The notes below the pieces were generated by a model, which did not search any database, was not told the DNA's origin, and was given only the letters and a program-made list of their open reading frames with translations. A DNA stretch of 5,277 nucleotides, taken from contig NZ_MDDW01000008.1 in the NCBI RefSeq assembly GCF_001854865.1, forward strand, positions 124,800 to 130,076. Reading direction: 5' to 3'. This stretch comes from Rhizobium sp. LCM 4573. GTDB taxonomy: Bacteria; Pseudomonadota; Alphaproteobacteria; Rhizobiales; Rhizobiaceae. This document shows, piece after piece, positions 1 to 5,277 of the stretch. The first letter of the stretch is position 1, and every line of letters starts with the position of its first letter. The position numbers and the translations under genes are program-made.

Positions 1-440
1 GGCGCCGTCAGGAACTCGTCGCCGATGCGTTTCGGAAAGGGAGAGCCGAATACGGCGAGCGAGGAGCAGAACACCACGCGCGGGCGATATCCGCTCTTTT
101 GGTGTTCCAGGCGGATCGCCTCGAACAGCAAGCGTCCGCCGTCGAGATTGATGAGATAGCCTTTCTCGAAATCCGCTTCCGCCTCTCCAGAGACCACAGC
201 GGCGAGATTGAAGATCACGTCGGGCCGTTTCTCGACGAGCGCGGCAGCCACACCCGCTTGCGAAAGATCGCTCCGCTCGACATTGAGCTTGCCGCCGAAA
301 CCTTTCGGCGCCGCCGGCTCGAAAATGTCGGTCAGGGTCATCTCGGTGATTTTCGCACCATTTATCTCACCGTCCGCGACGAGCCGCTGCGTCATTTTGC
401 GGCCGATCATTCCAGCTGCGCCGATTACGAGGATATGCAT
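1..440 (-). CDS. denD: NAD-dependent SDR dehydrogenase, DenD-like (D-erythronate dehydrogenase family), 3' end outside window
   Basis: Only the first 146 codons are present; the reading frame is open through the left edge. The start is ATG at 440-438, preceded by an AAGGTG Shine-Dalgarno (445-450), 45 bp after the tctA stop, so it is probably co-transcribed. The N-terminus is a Rossmann fold: the dinucleotide motif GAAGMIG lies at residues 7-13, an acidic residue (D38) at the end of the second strand fits NAD rather than NADP, NLAAVVS is at about 78-84, and the strand ending FCSSLAVFG (124-132) carries the catalytic serine region. The YxxxK catalytic pair would lie beyond the edge. The pattern matches the extended SDR family of DenD, which oxidises D-erythronate to 2-dehydro-D-erythronate in the tetronate pathways that also use OtnI, a DUF1537 kinase and OtnC. 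Extended SDRs include many epimerases and dehydrogenases, so the family is secure but the substrate is inferred from recalled similarity and catabolic context. Confidence 0.8.
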   Translation of the reverse strand, partial: MHILVIGAAGMIGRKMTQRLVADGEINGAKITEMTLTDIFEPAAPKGFGGKLNVERSDLSQAGVAAALVEKRPDVIFNLAAVVSGEAEADFEKGYLINLDGGRLLFEAIRLEHQKSGYRPRVVFCSSLAVFGSPFPKRIGDEFLTA

Positions 441-485
441 GTTTCACCTTTGATTTCTGTCGGCAGAGCCGGTTCGACTTGATTG

Positions 486-1997
486 TCAGTCCTCGTCGCC
501 CTGGAACACGACCTCGCGGCGGCGCATGACGGCAGGCAAAGCCATCATGATCACGACGATGACGGATAGGGAGAGCAGGGCCGCGCTGATCGGATGAGTG
601 ACGAAGGTCGAGAAACTTCCTTGGGAGATCAGCAGGCTGAGGCGCATGTTCTGCTCGAGCAGCGGTCCCAGCACGAAGCCCAGCACCAGGGGCGCGGGCT
701 CGCAGCCGATCTTGCGCAGGAAGAACCCGACGATCCCGAATATTCCGCAGAACAGAACGTCGACGATGCTGTAGGAAAACCCATATGCTCCGATCGCGCA
801 GAACATCAGGATAGCCGGACACAGGAAGCGATAGGGAATGCCGAGAAGGCGTACCCAGATGCCGATCAGCGGCAGGTTCAGGACGAGCAGCATCAGGTTG
901 CCCAGCCACATGCTGGCGATCAGTCCCCAGAAAAGGTCCGGACGCGACTGCATGACCTCGGGTCCGGGCGTGATGCCCTGGATCATCATGGCGCCTACCA
1001 TCAGCGCCATCAGGCCGTTCGCGGGAATACCGAGCGTCAGGAGCGGGATGAAGGAGGTCTGCGCGCCGGCATTGTTCGCGCTTTCCGGGCCGGCCAGCCC
1101 TTCGATCGCGCCGTTGCCGAAGCGGGCGGGGTTCTTGGAGATCTTTTTCTCCAGTGCATAGCTGGCGAAGGAACTCATGATGGCGCCGCCGCCGGGAAGC
1201 ACGCCGAGGAAGGAGCCGAGCGCCGTGCCGCGCAGGACGGCGGGAAACGCCTGCCTGAGATCCTGCCTCGTGGGCATGAAGGATCCGGTCTTTGCCGTTC
1301 CGATATCCCGCTCCACGCCCTGCTGGAGATTGATGAGAATTTCGCTGACGCCGAGAAGGCCGATAGCGAGTACGACGAAATCGATGCCGTCGAAAAGCTC
1401 GGCCATGCCGAACGTGAAGCGCTGCTCGCCCGATGTCGGGTCGATGCCCACGAGGCTCAGCCCGATGCCGAAGGCGACCATGCCAACGGCCTTGATCGGA
1501 GAGCCGCTCGACAGAAGCACGGCGAACAGAAGCCCGAATATCACGAGGCTGAAATAATCCGCCGGACCGAAGGCGAGCGCAACCGCCGAAAGAGGCTTCG
1601 CGACGACAACGATGAGAACGGTCGCTACCGTGCCCGCGAAGAAGGAACCGAGCGCGGCGGTGGCGAGCGCAACCCCTGCCCTTCCCTGCCTGGCCATCGC
1701 ATACCCATCCAGGCAGGTGACGACGGAAGAGGATTCGCCGGGCAGGTTGACGAGGATCGCCGTGGTGGAGCCGCCGTACTGGGCCCCATAGAAAATGCCG
1801 GCCAGCATGATCAAGGCGGCCGTGTCCGGCATCGTATAGGTGATGGGTAGCAGCAGGGCGACGGTCGCCGAAGGACCGATGCCGGGCAATATTCCGATCA
1901 TCGTGCCGAGGGTGACGCCCAGCAGGCAATAGAAGAGGTTGACCGGGGTTACGGCGACGCCGAAGCCGAGCGCGATATGGGAAAGGAGATCGGTCAT
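486..1997 (-). CDS. tctA: TctA, large membrane subunit of tripartite tricarboxylate transporter
   Basis: This 503-residue, very hydrophobic protein has the usual length of the TctA family and is the main permease subunit in the inner membrane. It moves the carboxylate delivered by the periplasmic binding protein, probably driven by an ion gradient (family knowledge). The family's glycine-rich loop appears twice: [10 protein letters not shown] at 35-44 and [10 protein letters not shown] at 265-274, each preceded by a G-x2-[IL] helix, which shows the internal duplication of the fold. Other family signatures are [18 protein letters not shown] (71-88) and the region around [13 protein letters not shown] (316-328). 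About ten or more membrane segments can be picked out, followed by a short charged tail ([12 protein letters not shown]). Its ATG (1997-1995) overlaps the tctB stop as ATGA, and there is no good Shine-Dalgarno of its own in front, so translation is probably coupled to tctB. The transported substrate cannot be read from the sequence. Confidence 0.96.
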   Translation of the reverse strand: MTDLLSHIALGFGVAVTPVNLFYCLLGVTLGTMIGILPGIGPSATVALLLPITYTMPDTAALIMLAGIFYGAQYGGSTTAILVNLPGESSSVVTCLDGYAMARQGRAGVALATAALGSFFAGTVATVLIVVVAKPLSAVALAFGPADYFSLVIFGLLFAVLLSSGSPIKAVGMVAFGIGLSLVGIDPTSGEQRFTFGMAELFDGIDFVVLAIGLLGVSEILINLQQGVERDIGTAKTGSFMPTRQDLRQAFPAVLRGTALGSFLGVLPGGGAIMSSFASYALEKKISKNPARFGNGAIEGLAGPESANNAGAQTSFIPLLTLGIPANGLMALMVGAMMIQGITPGPEVMQSRPDLFWGLIASMWLGNLMLLVLNLPLIGIWVRLLGIPYRFLCPAILMFCAIGAYGFSYSIVDVLFCGIFGIVGFFLRKIGCEPAPLVLGFVLGPLLEQNMRLSLLISQGSFSTFVTHPISAALLSLSVIVVIMMALPAVMRRREVVFQGDED

Positions 1998-2452
1998 GGC
2001 AGCAGCGGTATCCTCTGCCCGAGGCCAACGACGAAGATGAGGATGCAGGCGGCGATGAGAGCTGCGGCAAGCAGAAGAACTTCCAGAGGCCTGATCCTGC
2101 CGTAGGCGATGCAGGCGAGCACGATCAGGAACAGAGCCGCGCCGAGGAAGCCCACCCGCTCTATCAGTAGGGCAAAACCGATGATCCCGGCGACAGCCAG
2201 GAAGGGTCGGACCTTCGGCGCCACCCAGGCTTCCGACTGCGTCTCGCTCCAGAAATCCTGCGCCAGCAGCAGAATGCCGAGGCAGAGCATCAGCGCGGCA
2301 ATGATCGTCGGCATGTAGCCGGGGCCGGGCTGGAAATTGGTGCCCATGCCGAGATTGCGCGAACCGACGTAGAAGCAGGCCGCGACGAGAACGAAGAACA
2401 CGCCGGACAGCATATTCGCCGTGACTTTGGATGGGCTTTTCTTGTCGGACAT
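1994..2452 (-). CDS. tctB: TctB, small membrane subunit of tripartite tricarboxylate transporter
   Basis: This 152-residue membrane protein is typical in size for the poorly conserved TctB family, the accessory subunit that partners TctA. Hydrophobic segments lie at about residues 13-33, 47-65, 82-98, 100-118 and 122-144; four or five cross the membrane. The loop after the first segment carries GPGYMP (43-48), matching the GPGxxP signature common in TctB proteins. The start is placed at ATG 2452-2450 because an excellent AGGAGG (2459-2464) sits 6 nt upstream; an in-frame upstream ATG at 2503 would add 17 basic residues and run through the spacer hairpin. The stop codon shares bases with the tctA start. 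Identification rests on the topology, the GPG motif and the position between a Bug-type binding protein and TctA. Confidence 0.93.
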   Translation of the reverse strand: MSDKKSPSKVTANMLSGVFFVLVAACFYVGSRNLGMGTNFQPGPGYMPTIIAALMLCLGILLLAQDFWSETQSEAWVAPKVRPFLAVAGIIGFALLIERVGFLGAALFLIVLACIAYGRIRPLEVLLLAAALIAACILIFVVGLGQRIPLLP

Positions 2453-2458
2453 GGCTCT

Positions 2459-2464
2459 CCTCCT
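2459..2464 (-). promoter_or_regulatory. Strong ribosome binding site of tctB
   Basis: AGGAGG on the minus strand, within a longer purine run, lies 6 nt before the ATG at 2452. It decides the tctB start against the upstream in-frame ATG. It lies 11 nt downstream of the 9 bp hairpin at 2476-2501, so the hairpin need not block it. Confidence 0.85.
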
Positions 2465-2475
2465 CCCTGTTTTTC

Positions 2476-2501
2476 GCTCCGGCGTATGGAAGCGCCGGAG
2501 C
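2476..2501 (-). promoter_or_regulatory. Perfect 9 bp stem-loop in the spacer before tctB
   Basis: The arms GCTCCGGCG (2476-2484) and CGCCGGAGC (2493-2501) are perfectly complementary, GC-rich, and separated by an 8 nt loop. In the operon mRNA the stem starts 24 nt after the RraA-fold gene's stop and ends 23 nt before the tctB start. It is followed by GAAAAACAGG rather than a U tract, so it is not a standard intrinsic terminator of the operon. A stabilising or processing hairpin that sets different levels for the upstream genes and the membrane subunits is a reasonable inference. The structure is seen; the function is not shown. Confidence 0.7.
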
Positions 2502-2525
2502 AACCGAATTTCGAAGAGAACCGGA

Positions 2526-3194
2526 TCAATCCGACCAGACGCATCCTTTGGACCGCATCATCTCGTAGCGGTCTTCGATATCCATCCTGCCCTGGCGGTG
2601 CAGCTCCATCATGTGGTTCTCGTGATCGTCGCGTTCCCGGCAGGCCTTGACCAGCTTGGCGATATCCTTCTCCCGAACGACGACCACGCCGTCGTCATCG
2701 CCGCAGACGATGTCGCCGGGGCTGATCAGCTCACCGCCGACGACCACCGGATGGTTGATCGTGCCGAGCGTGTCCTTGGACGTCCCCTTCATGCAAAGCC
2801 CGAGAGAGAAGACCGGGAAGCCGATCTCGCGAAGGCCTTTGCCATCGCGCACCGCGGCGCTGACCACGAAGCCAACGATGCCCTTGCCGATGCAGGCCGC
2901 GGCCAGCACGTCGCCGAAACCGCCCTGGTTCGGATTGTCGCCACCGTCGATCACCAGAACGTCGCCCGGCTTGGCGAGGTTGATCGCTTCGAAGATCATC
3001 AGGTTGTCGCCGATATGGCATTTGGCGGTGATCGCCGGTCCGCAAACCTTCAGGCCCGGCTTGATCGGCTTGATGCGATAATCGAGAGCGCCGAGCTTGC
3101 CCTGCGCTTCATGAATGGTCGCCGGGCTGAACTTGCTGATTGCCTCGATATCGGCTTTCGACGGCCTTTCGAAATTGCGGATGACATGCGCCAT
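2526..3194 (-). CDS. RraA-family (HMG/CHA aldolase-type) aldolase/oxaloacetate decarboxylase-like enzyme
   Basis: This 222-residue protein has the length and motif order of the RraA-like fold that includes 4-hydroxy-4-methyl-2-oxoglutarate / 4-carboxy-4-hydroxy-2-oxoadipate aldolases (LigK/GalC/ProA type). These are divalent-metal enzymes that cleave 2-oxo-4-hydroxy acids to pyruvate or oxaloacetate and can decarboxylate oxaloacetate. Visible motifs are SPATIHEAQGKLGAL (23-37), GFGD (92-95), AVRD (114-117), KGTSKDTLGTINHPVV (136-151) and PGDIVCGDDDGVVVV (159-173). D95 and R116-D117 form an exact D-x20-R-D, the metal- and pyruvate-binding signature of the aldolases. E. coli RraA, the RNase E regulator, lacks the final Asp as I recall, so a catalytic role is favoured here. 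The start at ATG 3194 has AAGGAA (3202-3207) 7 nt upstream; the frame is open further but the extension crosses the spacer hairpins. It sits between the binding-protein gene and tctBA, which argues that it acts on the imported compound. The true substrate is unknown. Confidence 0.88.
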   Translation of the reverse strand: MAHVIRNFERPSKADIEAISKFSPATIHEAQGKLGALDYRIKPIKPGLKVCGPAITAKCHIGDNLMIFEAINLAKPGDVLVIDGGDNPNQGGFGDVLAAACIGKGIVGFVVSAAVRDGKGLREIGFPVFSLGLCMKGTSKDTLGTINHPVVVGGELISPGDIVCGDDDGVVVVREKDIAKLVKACRERDDHENHMMELHRQGRMDIEDRYEMMRSKGCVWSD

Positions 3195-3225
3195 GGTTCG
3201 GTTCCTTTTCAATAGGGATGGTCGA

Positions 3226-3238
3226 GCCGCATTGCGGC
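3226..3238 (-). promoter_or_regulatory. Small hairpin before the RraA-fold gene
   Basis: GCCGC (3226-3230) and GCGGC (3234-3238) form a perfect 5 bp GC stem with a 3 nt loop, about 19 nt upstream of the ribosome binding site at 3202-3207. It is the second of two short hairpins in the spacer after the binding-protein gene. No U tract follows. It may be chance in GC-rich DNA, or with its partner it may help set relative expression. Confidence 0.4.
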
Positions 3239-3269
3239 CCAGACCGGCGTTGTTCATGAGGTGGGAGAA

Positions 3270-3284
3270 CGGCTGTCGCAGCCG
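3270..3284 (-). promoter_or_regulatory. Hairpin immediately after the binding-protein stop codon
   Basis: CGGCTG (3270-3275) and CAGCCG (3279-3284) are exact reverse complements with a 3 nt loop. The stem begins one base after the TAA stop of the binding-protein gene. On the mRNA it is followed by UUCUCCC, too poor in U for a clear intrinsic terminator. Stems at this place in transporter operons often protect the upstream binding-protein message from 3' exonucleases or cause partial termination, giving more binding protein than permease. That role is inferred from position. Confidence 0.5.
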
Positions 3285-3285
3285 G

Positions 3286-4239
3286 TTATTTGGTCCAGGG
3301 CTTGCTTTTCCAGAGCTCGGCCAGGTTCGCATTGCCCTGCTTCAAGGCCTCGGCGAACTCACCCTGGGTCAACGGCAGCATGATCAGCTCGCGCTTCTTT
3401 GCTTCGGCTGTGTAATCCGGATCGTTGAGCGCCTTCTGGAACGCGTCGAGCAGCTTGGCCTCGACATCGGCGGGCAAGCCCTTCGGCGCGCCGAACCCGG
3501 CCAAAAGGTTGAATTGCACGTTGTAGCCTGCCTCCTTGAAGGTCGGCACATCGGGAGAAAGCGGAGAGCGCGTCGCACCCGACGTTGCAAGGACACGCAA
3601 TTCACCCGAACGATGGTCGGCGAACACCTCGTTGAGGTTCATGAAACCGAGGGTCACATGATTGCCGAGCATCGCGAGCCTTGCTGGCCCTCCGCCGTTG
3701 AAGGGCACGAAATTGAGCTTGATGCCCGCCGCCTCCTCGAAGAGCAGGGCGGTGATCTGGCTCGGATGACCGACGCCCGTCACGCCCACCACGACGGGAT
3801 TTGCCTTGGCGGCATCGACGAACTCCTGCACTGTCTTGATCGGCGAGGCCTTGTTGACCGTCAGCGCAAGATCGCCGCCGATCTGGTTCGCCAGCGGCGT
3901 GAAAGCGTCCTCCTTGTAGCTCGCATTGCCCTGAACGATCGGCGAATACATGGACGGGAAATTCAAGGCGCCGATCGTGTAGCCGTCTGGCTTGGAGTTG
4001 GCGATGTAGGTCGCGCCGATCAGGCCACCCGCTCCTTCGCGGTTCTCGACCACGACCGATGTGCCGAGGTATTTTTCGAGATAGGGCACCAGCGCCCGCG
4101 ACTGGATGTCGGTTCCGCCTCCTGCGGGATAGCCGACGATCAGAGTGACAGGACGTTCGGGATATTCAGCCACCGCTCCACCGGCAACCAGTACCCCAAC
4201 AGCAGACATCAAGCCGAATAGAACCTTCCTCGCGTGCAT
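3286..4239 (-). CDS. tctC: Bug/TctC-family periplasmic solute-binding protein of the TTT system
   Basis: This 317-residue precursor has the normal length of the Bug (TctC) family, which captures small carboxylates in the periplasm for TctAB. A Sec signal peptide is clear: basic MHARK, a hydrophobic core to about residue 20, and AVA before a likely cleavage after A24, giving a mature protein starting EYPERPVT. Family motifs are YPAGGGTDIQSR (37-48), NREGAGGLIGATYIA (66-80), KPDGYTIG (83-90), GVTGVGHPSQ (152-161) and GFGAPKGLPADVEAKL (248-263). The GGGTD loop (D44) and the glycine-rich loop near 153-159 normally hold the ligand carboxylate. The start at ATG 4239 was chosen because GGGAGG (4247-4252) lies 7 nt upstream and the signal peptide then begins correctly; an ATG at 4272 would add 11 residues. 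It is the first gene of the transport operon, behind the LysR box. Substrate specificity cannot be inferred because Bug proteins are highly paralogous. Confidence 0.95.
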   Translation of the reverse strand: MHARKVLFGLMSAVGVLVAGGAVAEYPERPVTLIVGYPAGGGTDIQSRALVPYLEKYLGTSVVVENREGAGGLIGATYIANSKPDGYTIGALNFPSMYSPIVQGNASYKEDAFTPLANQIGGDLALTVNKASPIKTVQEFVDAAKANPVVVGVTGVGHPSQITALLFEEAAGIKLNFVPFNGGGPARLAMLGNHVTLGFMNLNEVFADHRSGELRVLATSGATRSPLSPDVPTFKEAGYNVQFNLLAGFGAPKGLPADVEAKLLDAFQKALNDPDYTAEAKKRELIMLPLTQGEFAEALKQGNANLAELWKSKPWTK

Positions 4240-4246
4240 ATCTTTT

Positions 4247-4252
4247 CCTCCC
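4247..4252 (-). promoter_or_regulatory. Ribosome binding site of the binding-protein gene
   Basis: GGGAGG on the minus strand lies 7 nt before ATG 4239 and fixes that start. Bases 4241-4248, partly within it, are exactly complementary to 4278-4285 upstream, so the site could be partly masked if the transcript begins far enough upstream. Confidence 0.85.
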
Positions 4253-4285
4253 TGGATACGCTTTGATCGCAAGCTAGGGAAAAGA

Positions 4286-4314
4286 AATCACGGACACCAA
4301 TATTGAGTTTTCAA
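4286..4314 (-). promoter_or_regulatory. Candidate sigma-70-type promoter of the transport operon
   Basis: TTGAAA (4309-4314) is a good -35-like hexamer on the minus strand. With a 17 bp spacer the -10 position holds GTGATT (4286-4291), a poor match, as expected for an activator-dependent promoter. The predicted transcript would start near 4279, leaving a leader of about 40 nt. The -35 overlaps two small dyads (TTGA-N4-TCAA at 4303-4314 and AGTTT-N2-AAACT at 4306-4317), which could serve as the activator's second contact region. The exact promoter is uncertain. Confidence 0.4.
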
Positions 4315-4317
4315 ACT

Positions 4318-4340
4318 ACCTATAGAGATCGTTTATAGGT
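4318..4340 (-). promoter_or_regulatory. Putative LysR-type operator (T-N11-A dyad)
   Basis: ACCTATA (4318-4324) and TATAGGT (4334-4340) are perfect 7 bp inverted repeats with a 9 bp spacer. The T at 4323 and A at 4335 form a T-N11-A exactly centred on the dyad axis (4329), the classical LysR box layout. The site lies just upstream of the candidate -35 (4309-4314) of the binding-protein gene and covers the last codons and the TAA stop of the lysR-type gene. It is the likely recognition site through which the neighbouring regulator controls the operon. The dyad is seen; the binding is inferred. Confidence 0.72.
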
Positions 4341-5217
4341 CTGACGCGCCTGGCCCCGCGACCTTCCGCAGCAAATCCCTGAACAGGATGAACGTACGAT
4401 CGTCCATATCCTTGCTCCTCAGAAGATGGACCGAACGATAAATGACCGGATCGACGATATGAGCGGCCTTCAACTGCCCGGCCTCATATTCCTGACGTAT
4501 CGAATTCCACGATAGGATCGAGGCGCCCATTCCGGCGCTGACGGCCCGCTTGATGGTATCCTGCCCATCGATCTCCATTGTCACGTTAAGTGAAATTCCG
4601 GCGCGCTCCGCGGCATTGTCGATGGAGACACGAAGCGGATTATCCCTCGGTGGCAGGATAAGATCGAGCTTCGCTGCGGCATTCAGCGGGATCGATTTGC
4701 CGATCGGTTTAGCCGACACCGCAAACAGGCTCTCATTGACGATAAGATCGTCGGCCGCGTCGGCCGCACCCACGAGAGCTACGGCCATATCGACCCTTCC
4801 AAGGCTGATCAGGCGAAGCGACTCTTCGTTTCTCGCTTCGATGACGCGAAGAAACACCTTGGGCATGAACGCCGCGACCTCGCTGATGATACGGGGCGTG
4901 AACGCGGTGGCCCAGGATGGAACGAGGCTGAGCCGGATCACCCGCTCGTCCAGTTCGCCAATCGCCCTTATCTCCGTTTCCGCCTGCCGAACCCTTTCGA
5001 CGATAGCGCGCGCGTGCGACAGGAGAAGCTCGCCTTTCTCGGTCGCCTGCACCCCGCGCGCCAACCTGTGGAGGACAGGAAATCCGACGAGCCTTTCAAG
5101 TTCCGTGATGTGATGGCTGAGCGCCGGCTGTGCGATCCCGAGCTGCCTCGCCGCCGCCGACATCGAACCGCAATCGGCAATCGCCACCAGATATCGCAGC
5201 CTCCGCAGATCCAACAT
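4333..5217 (-). CDS. LysR-family transcriptional regulator
   Basis: This 294-residue protein is of standard LysR length. An N-terminal winged helix-turn-helix (about 1-60) includes GSMSAAARQLGIAQPALS (17-34), followed by the family's linker helix (about 61-90). A periplasmic-binding-protein-like effector domain follows, from about residue 94 (VIRLSLVPSW) to the C-terminus, with the typical GRVDMAVAL (140-148) and a late segment AVSAGMGASILSW (225-237) that matches the usual G-x-G-[IV] region near the ligand site. The start at ATG 5217 is chosen because the protein then begins MLDLRRLRYLVAI, the normal LysR start, with GGAGGA (5227-5232) 9 nt upstream; an ATG at 5268 would add 17 residues not seen in the family. 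It is encoded in the same direction as the operon and directly upstream of it, rather than divergently, which is less usual for LysR regulators. It probably activates the operon in response to a substrate-derived carboxylate; the effector is unknown. Confidence 0.95.
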   Translation of the reverse strand: MLDLRRLRYLVAIADCGSMSAAARQLGIAQPALSHHITELERLVGFPVLHRLARGVQATEKGELLLSHARAIVERVRQAETEIRAIGELDERVIRLSLVPSWATAFTPRIISEVAAFMPKVFLRVIEARNEESLRLISLGRVDMAVALVGAADAADDLIVNESLFAVSAKPIGKSIPLNAAAKLDLILPPRDNPLRVSIDNAAERAGISLNVTMEIDGQDTIKRAVSAGMGASILSWNSIRQEYEAGQLKAAHIVDPVIYRSVHLLRSKDMDDRTFILFRDLLRKVAGPGASDL

Positions 5218-5244
5218 CCCCTTGGCTCCTCCCCTGTTGGCTTG

Positions 5245-5259
5245 GACCGGGAACCGGTC
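5245..5259. promoter_or_regulatory. Inverted repeat upstream of the lysR-type gene
   Basis: GACCGG (5245-5250) and CCGGTC (5254-5259) are exact inverted repeats with a 3 bp spacer, about 28 bp before the regulator's ATG. It could be a hairpin in the leader or an operator for autoregulation or for another regulator. It has no T-N11-A symmetry, so it is not an obvious LysR box. The window ends 18 bp further on, so the promoter cannot be judged. Confidence 0.4.
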
Positions 5260-5277
5260 ACGCCTCATTCTGACACG

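Noticed and set aside
461..471. CGGC/GCCG inverted repeat in the tctA-denD spacer
   Set aside because: Only 4 bp arms with a 3 nt loop, too short to distinguish from chance in GC-rich DNA; no U tract follows.
594..1850. A 418-codon open frame on the plus strand, antisense to tctA
   Set aside because: Its translation is extremely rich in D, E, R, Q, H and G with no recognisable domain, as expected when the complement of a hydrophobic, GC-rich membrane protein gene is read. It lies wholly within a confident TctA gene.
367..2070. A 567-codon open frame on the minus strand in another frame over tctA
   Set aside because: It yields an arginine-rich, low-complexity translation with no family resemblance, and runs across the real tctA stop and denD start. 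It is an out-of-frame shadow of GC-rich coding DNA.
2476..2501. Intrinsic terminator at the 9 bp hairpin
   Set aside because: On the operon strand the stem is followed by GAAAAAC, not a U tract. On the plus strand the T run lies before the stem rather than after it, and no plus-strand gene needs a terminator here.
2526..3194. Annotation as ribonuclease activity regulator RraA (RNase E inhibitor)
   Set aside because: The aldolase-type D-x20-R-D motif is intact and the gene is inside a carboxylate transport operon, so an enzyme is more likely. The RraA name is kept only for the fold family.
3195..3332. N-terminal extension of the RraA-fold protein to an ATG at 3332
   Set aside because: The extra 46 residues would overlap the end of the binding-protein gene and the spacer hairpins and do not resemble the family's N-terminus. 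ATG 3194 has a proper ribosome binding site.
2421..4221. Long plus-strand open frames (2421-3215 and 3115-4221) opposite the RraA-fold and binding-protein genes
   Set aside because: They mirror two genes with clear family motifs, have no recognisable motifs themselves, and show no convincing promoter or start context.
1..5277. Search for tRNA, CRISPR, insertion sequences, att sites or toxin-antitoxin genes
   Set aside because: No cloverleaf-like block, direct-repeat array, transposase motif or small gene pair could be supported. Gene spacing is tight and coding character looks uniform across the locus.

Overview
The window is a compact, single-strand catabolic and transport locus. Every gene I accept reads on the minus strand, from right to left: a LysR-type regulator, a Bug/TctC-type periplasmic solute-binding protein, an RraA-fold aldolase/decarboxylase, the small (TctB) and large (TctA) membrane subunits of a tripartite tricarboxylate transporter (TTT), and the first 146 codons of an SDR-family dehydrogenase resembling D-erythronate dehydrogenase (DenD), cut by the window's left edge. 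The DNA is GC-rich with strong Shine-Dalgarno sequences. A Bug-type TTT operon with a LysR regulator is typical of Proteobacteria; an alphaproteobacterium (rhizobial or related) is my best guess, but the sequence does not settle it. I see no RNA gene, mobile element, CRISPR array or integration mark.

Region by region (plus-strand coordinates). 5218-5277 is the leader of the regulator gene and holds a 6+6 bp inverted repeat. 4333-5217 is the LysR regulator. 4240-4332 is the regulator/operon spacer, with a 7+7 bp dyad centred on a T-N11-A LysR box that overlaps the regulator's stop codon, plus a candidate promoter. 3286-4239 is the binding protein, followed by a 91 bp spacer with two small hairpins. 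2526-3194 is the RraA-fold enzyme, followed by a 73 bp spacer with a perfect 9 bp stem just upstream of the tctB ribosome binding site. 1994-2452 (tctB) and 486-1997 (tctA) overlap by ATGA. 1-440 is the truncated dehydrogenase. No gene-free stretch exceeds 93 bp.

How the genes probably work together (inference): the LysR protein senses a substrate or intermediate and activates the operon from the dyad. The binding protein captures a small carboxylate in the periplasm and hands it to TctA/TctB. In the cytoplasm an NAD-dependent dehydrogenase and an RraA-fold aldolase/decarboxylase process it. DenD similarity points to a four-carbon sugar acid such as erythronate, whereas the RraA-fold enzyme resembles the LigK/GalC-type 4-carboxy-4-hydroxy-2-oxoadipate aldolases. 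These two hints do not belong to one textbook pathway, and that mismatch is the most interesting biochemical point. I do not see a wholly new class of system; the novelty, if any, lies in the pathway and in the regulatory elements of the spacers.
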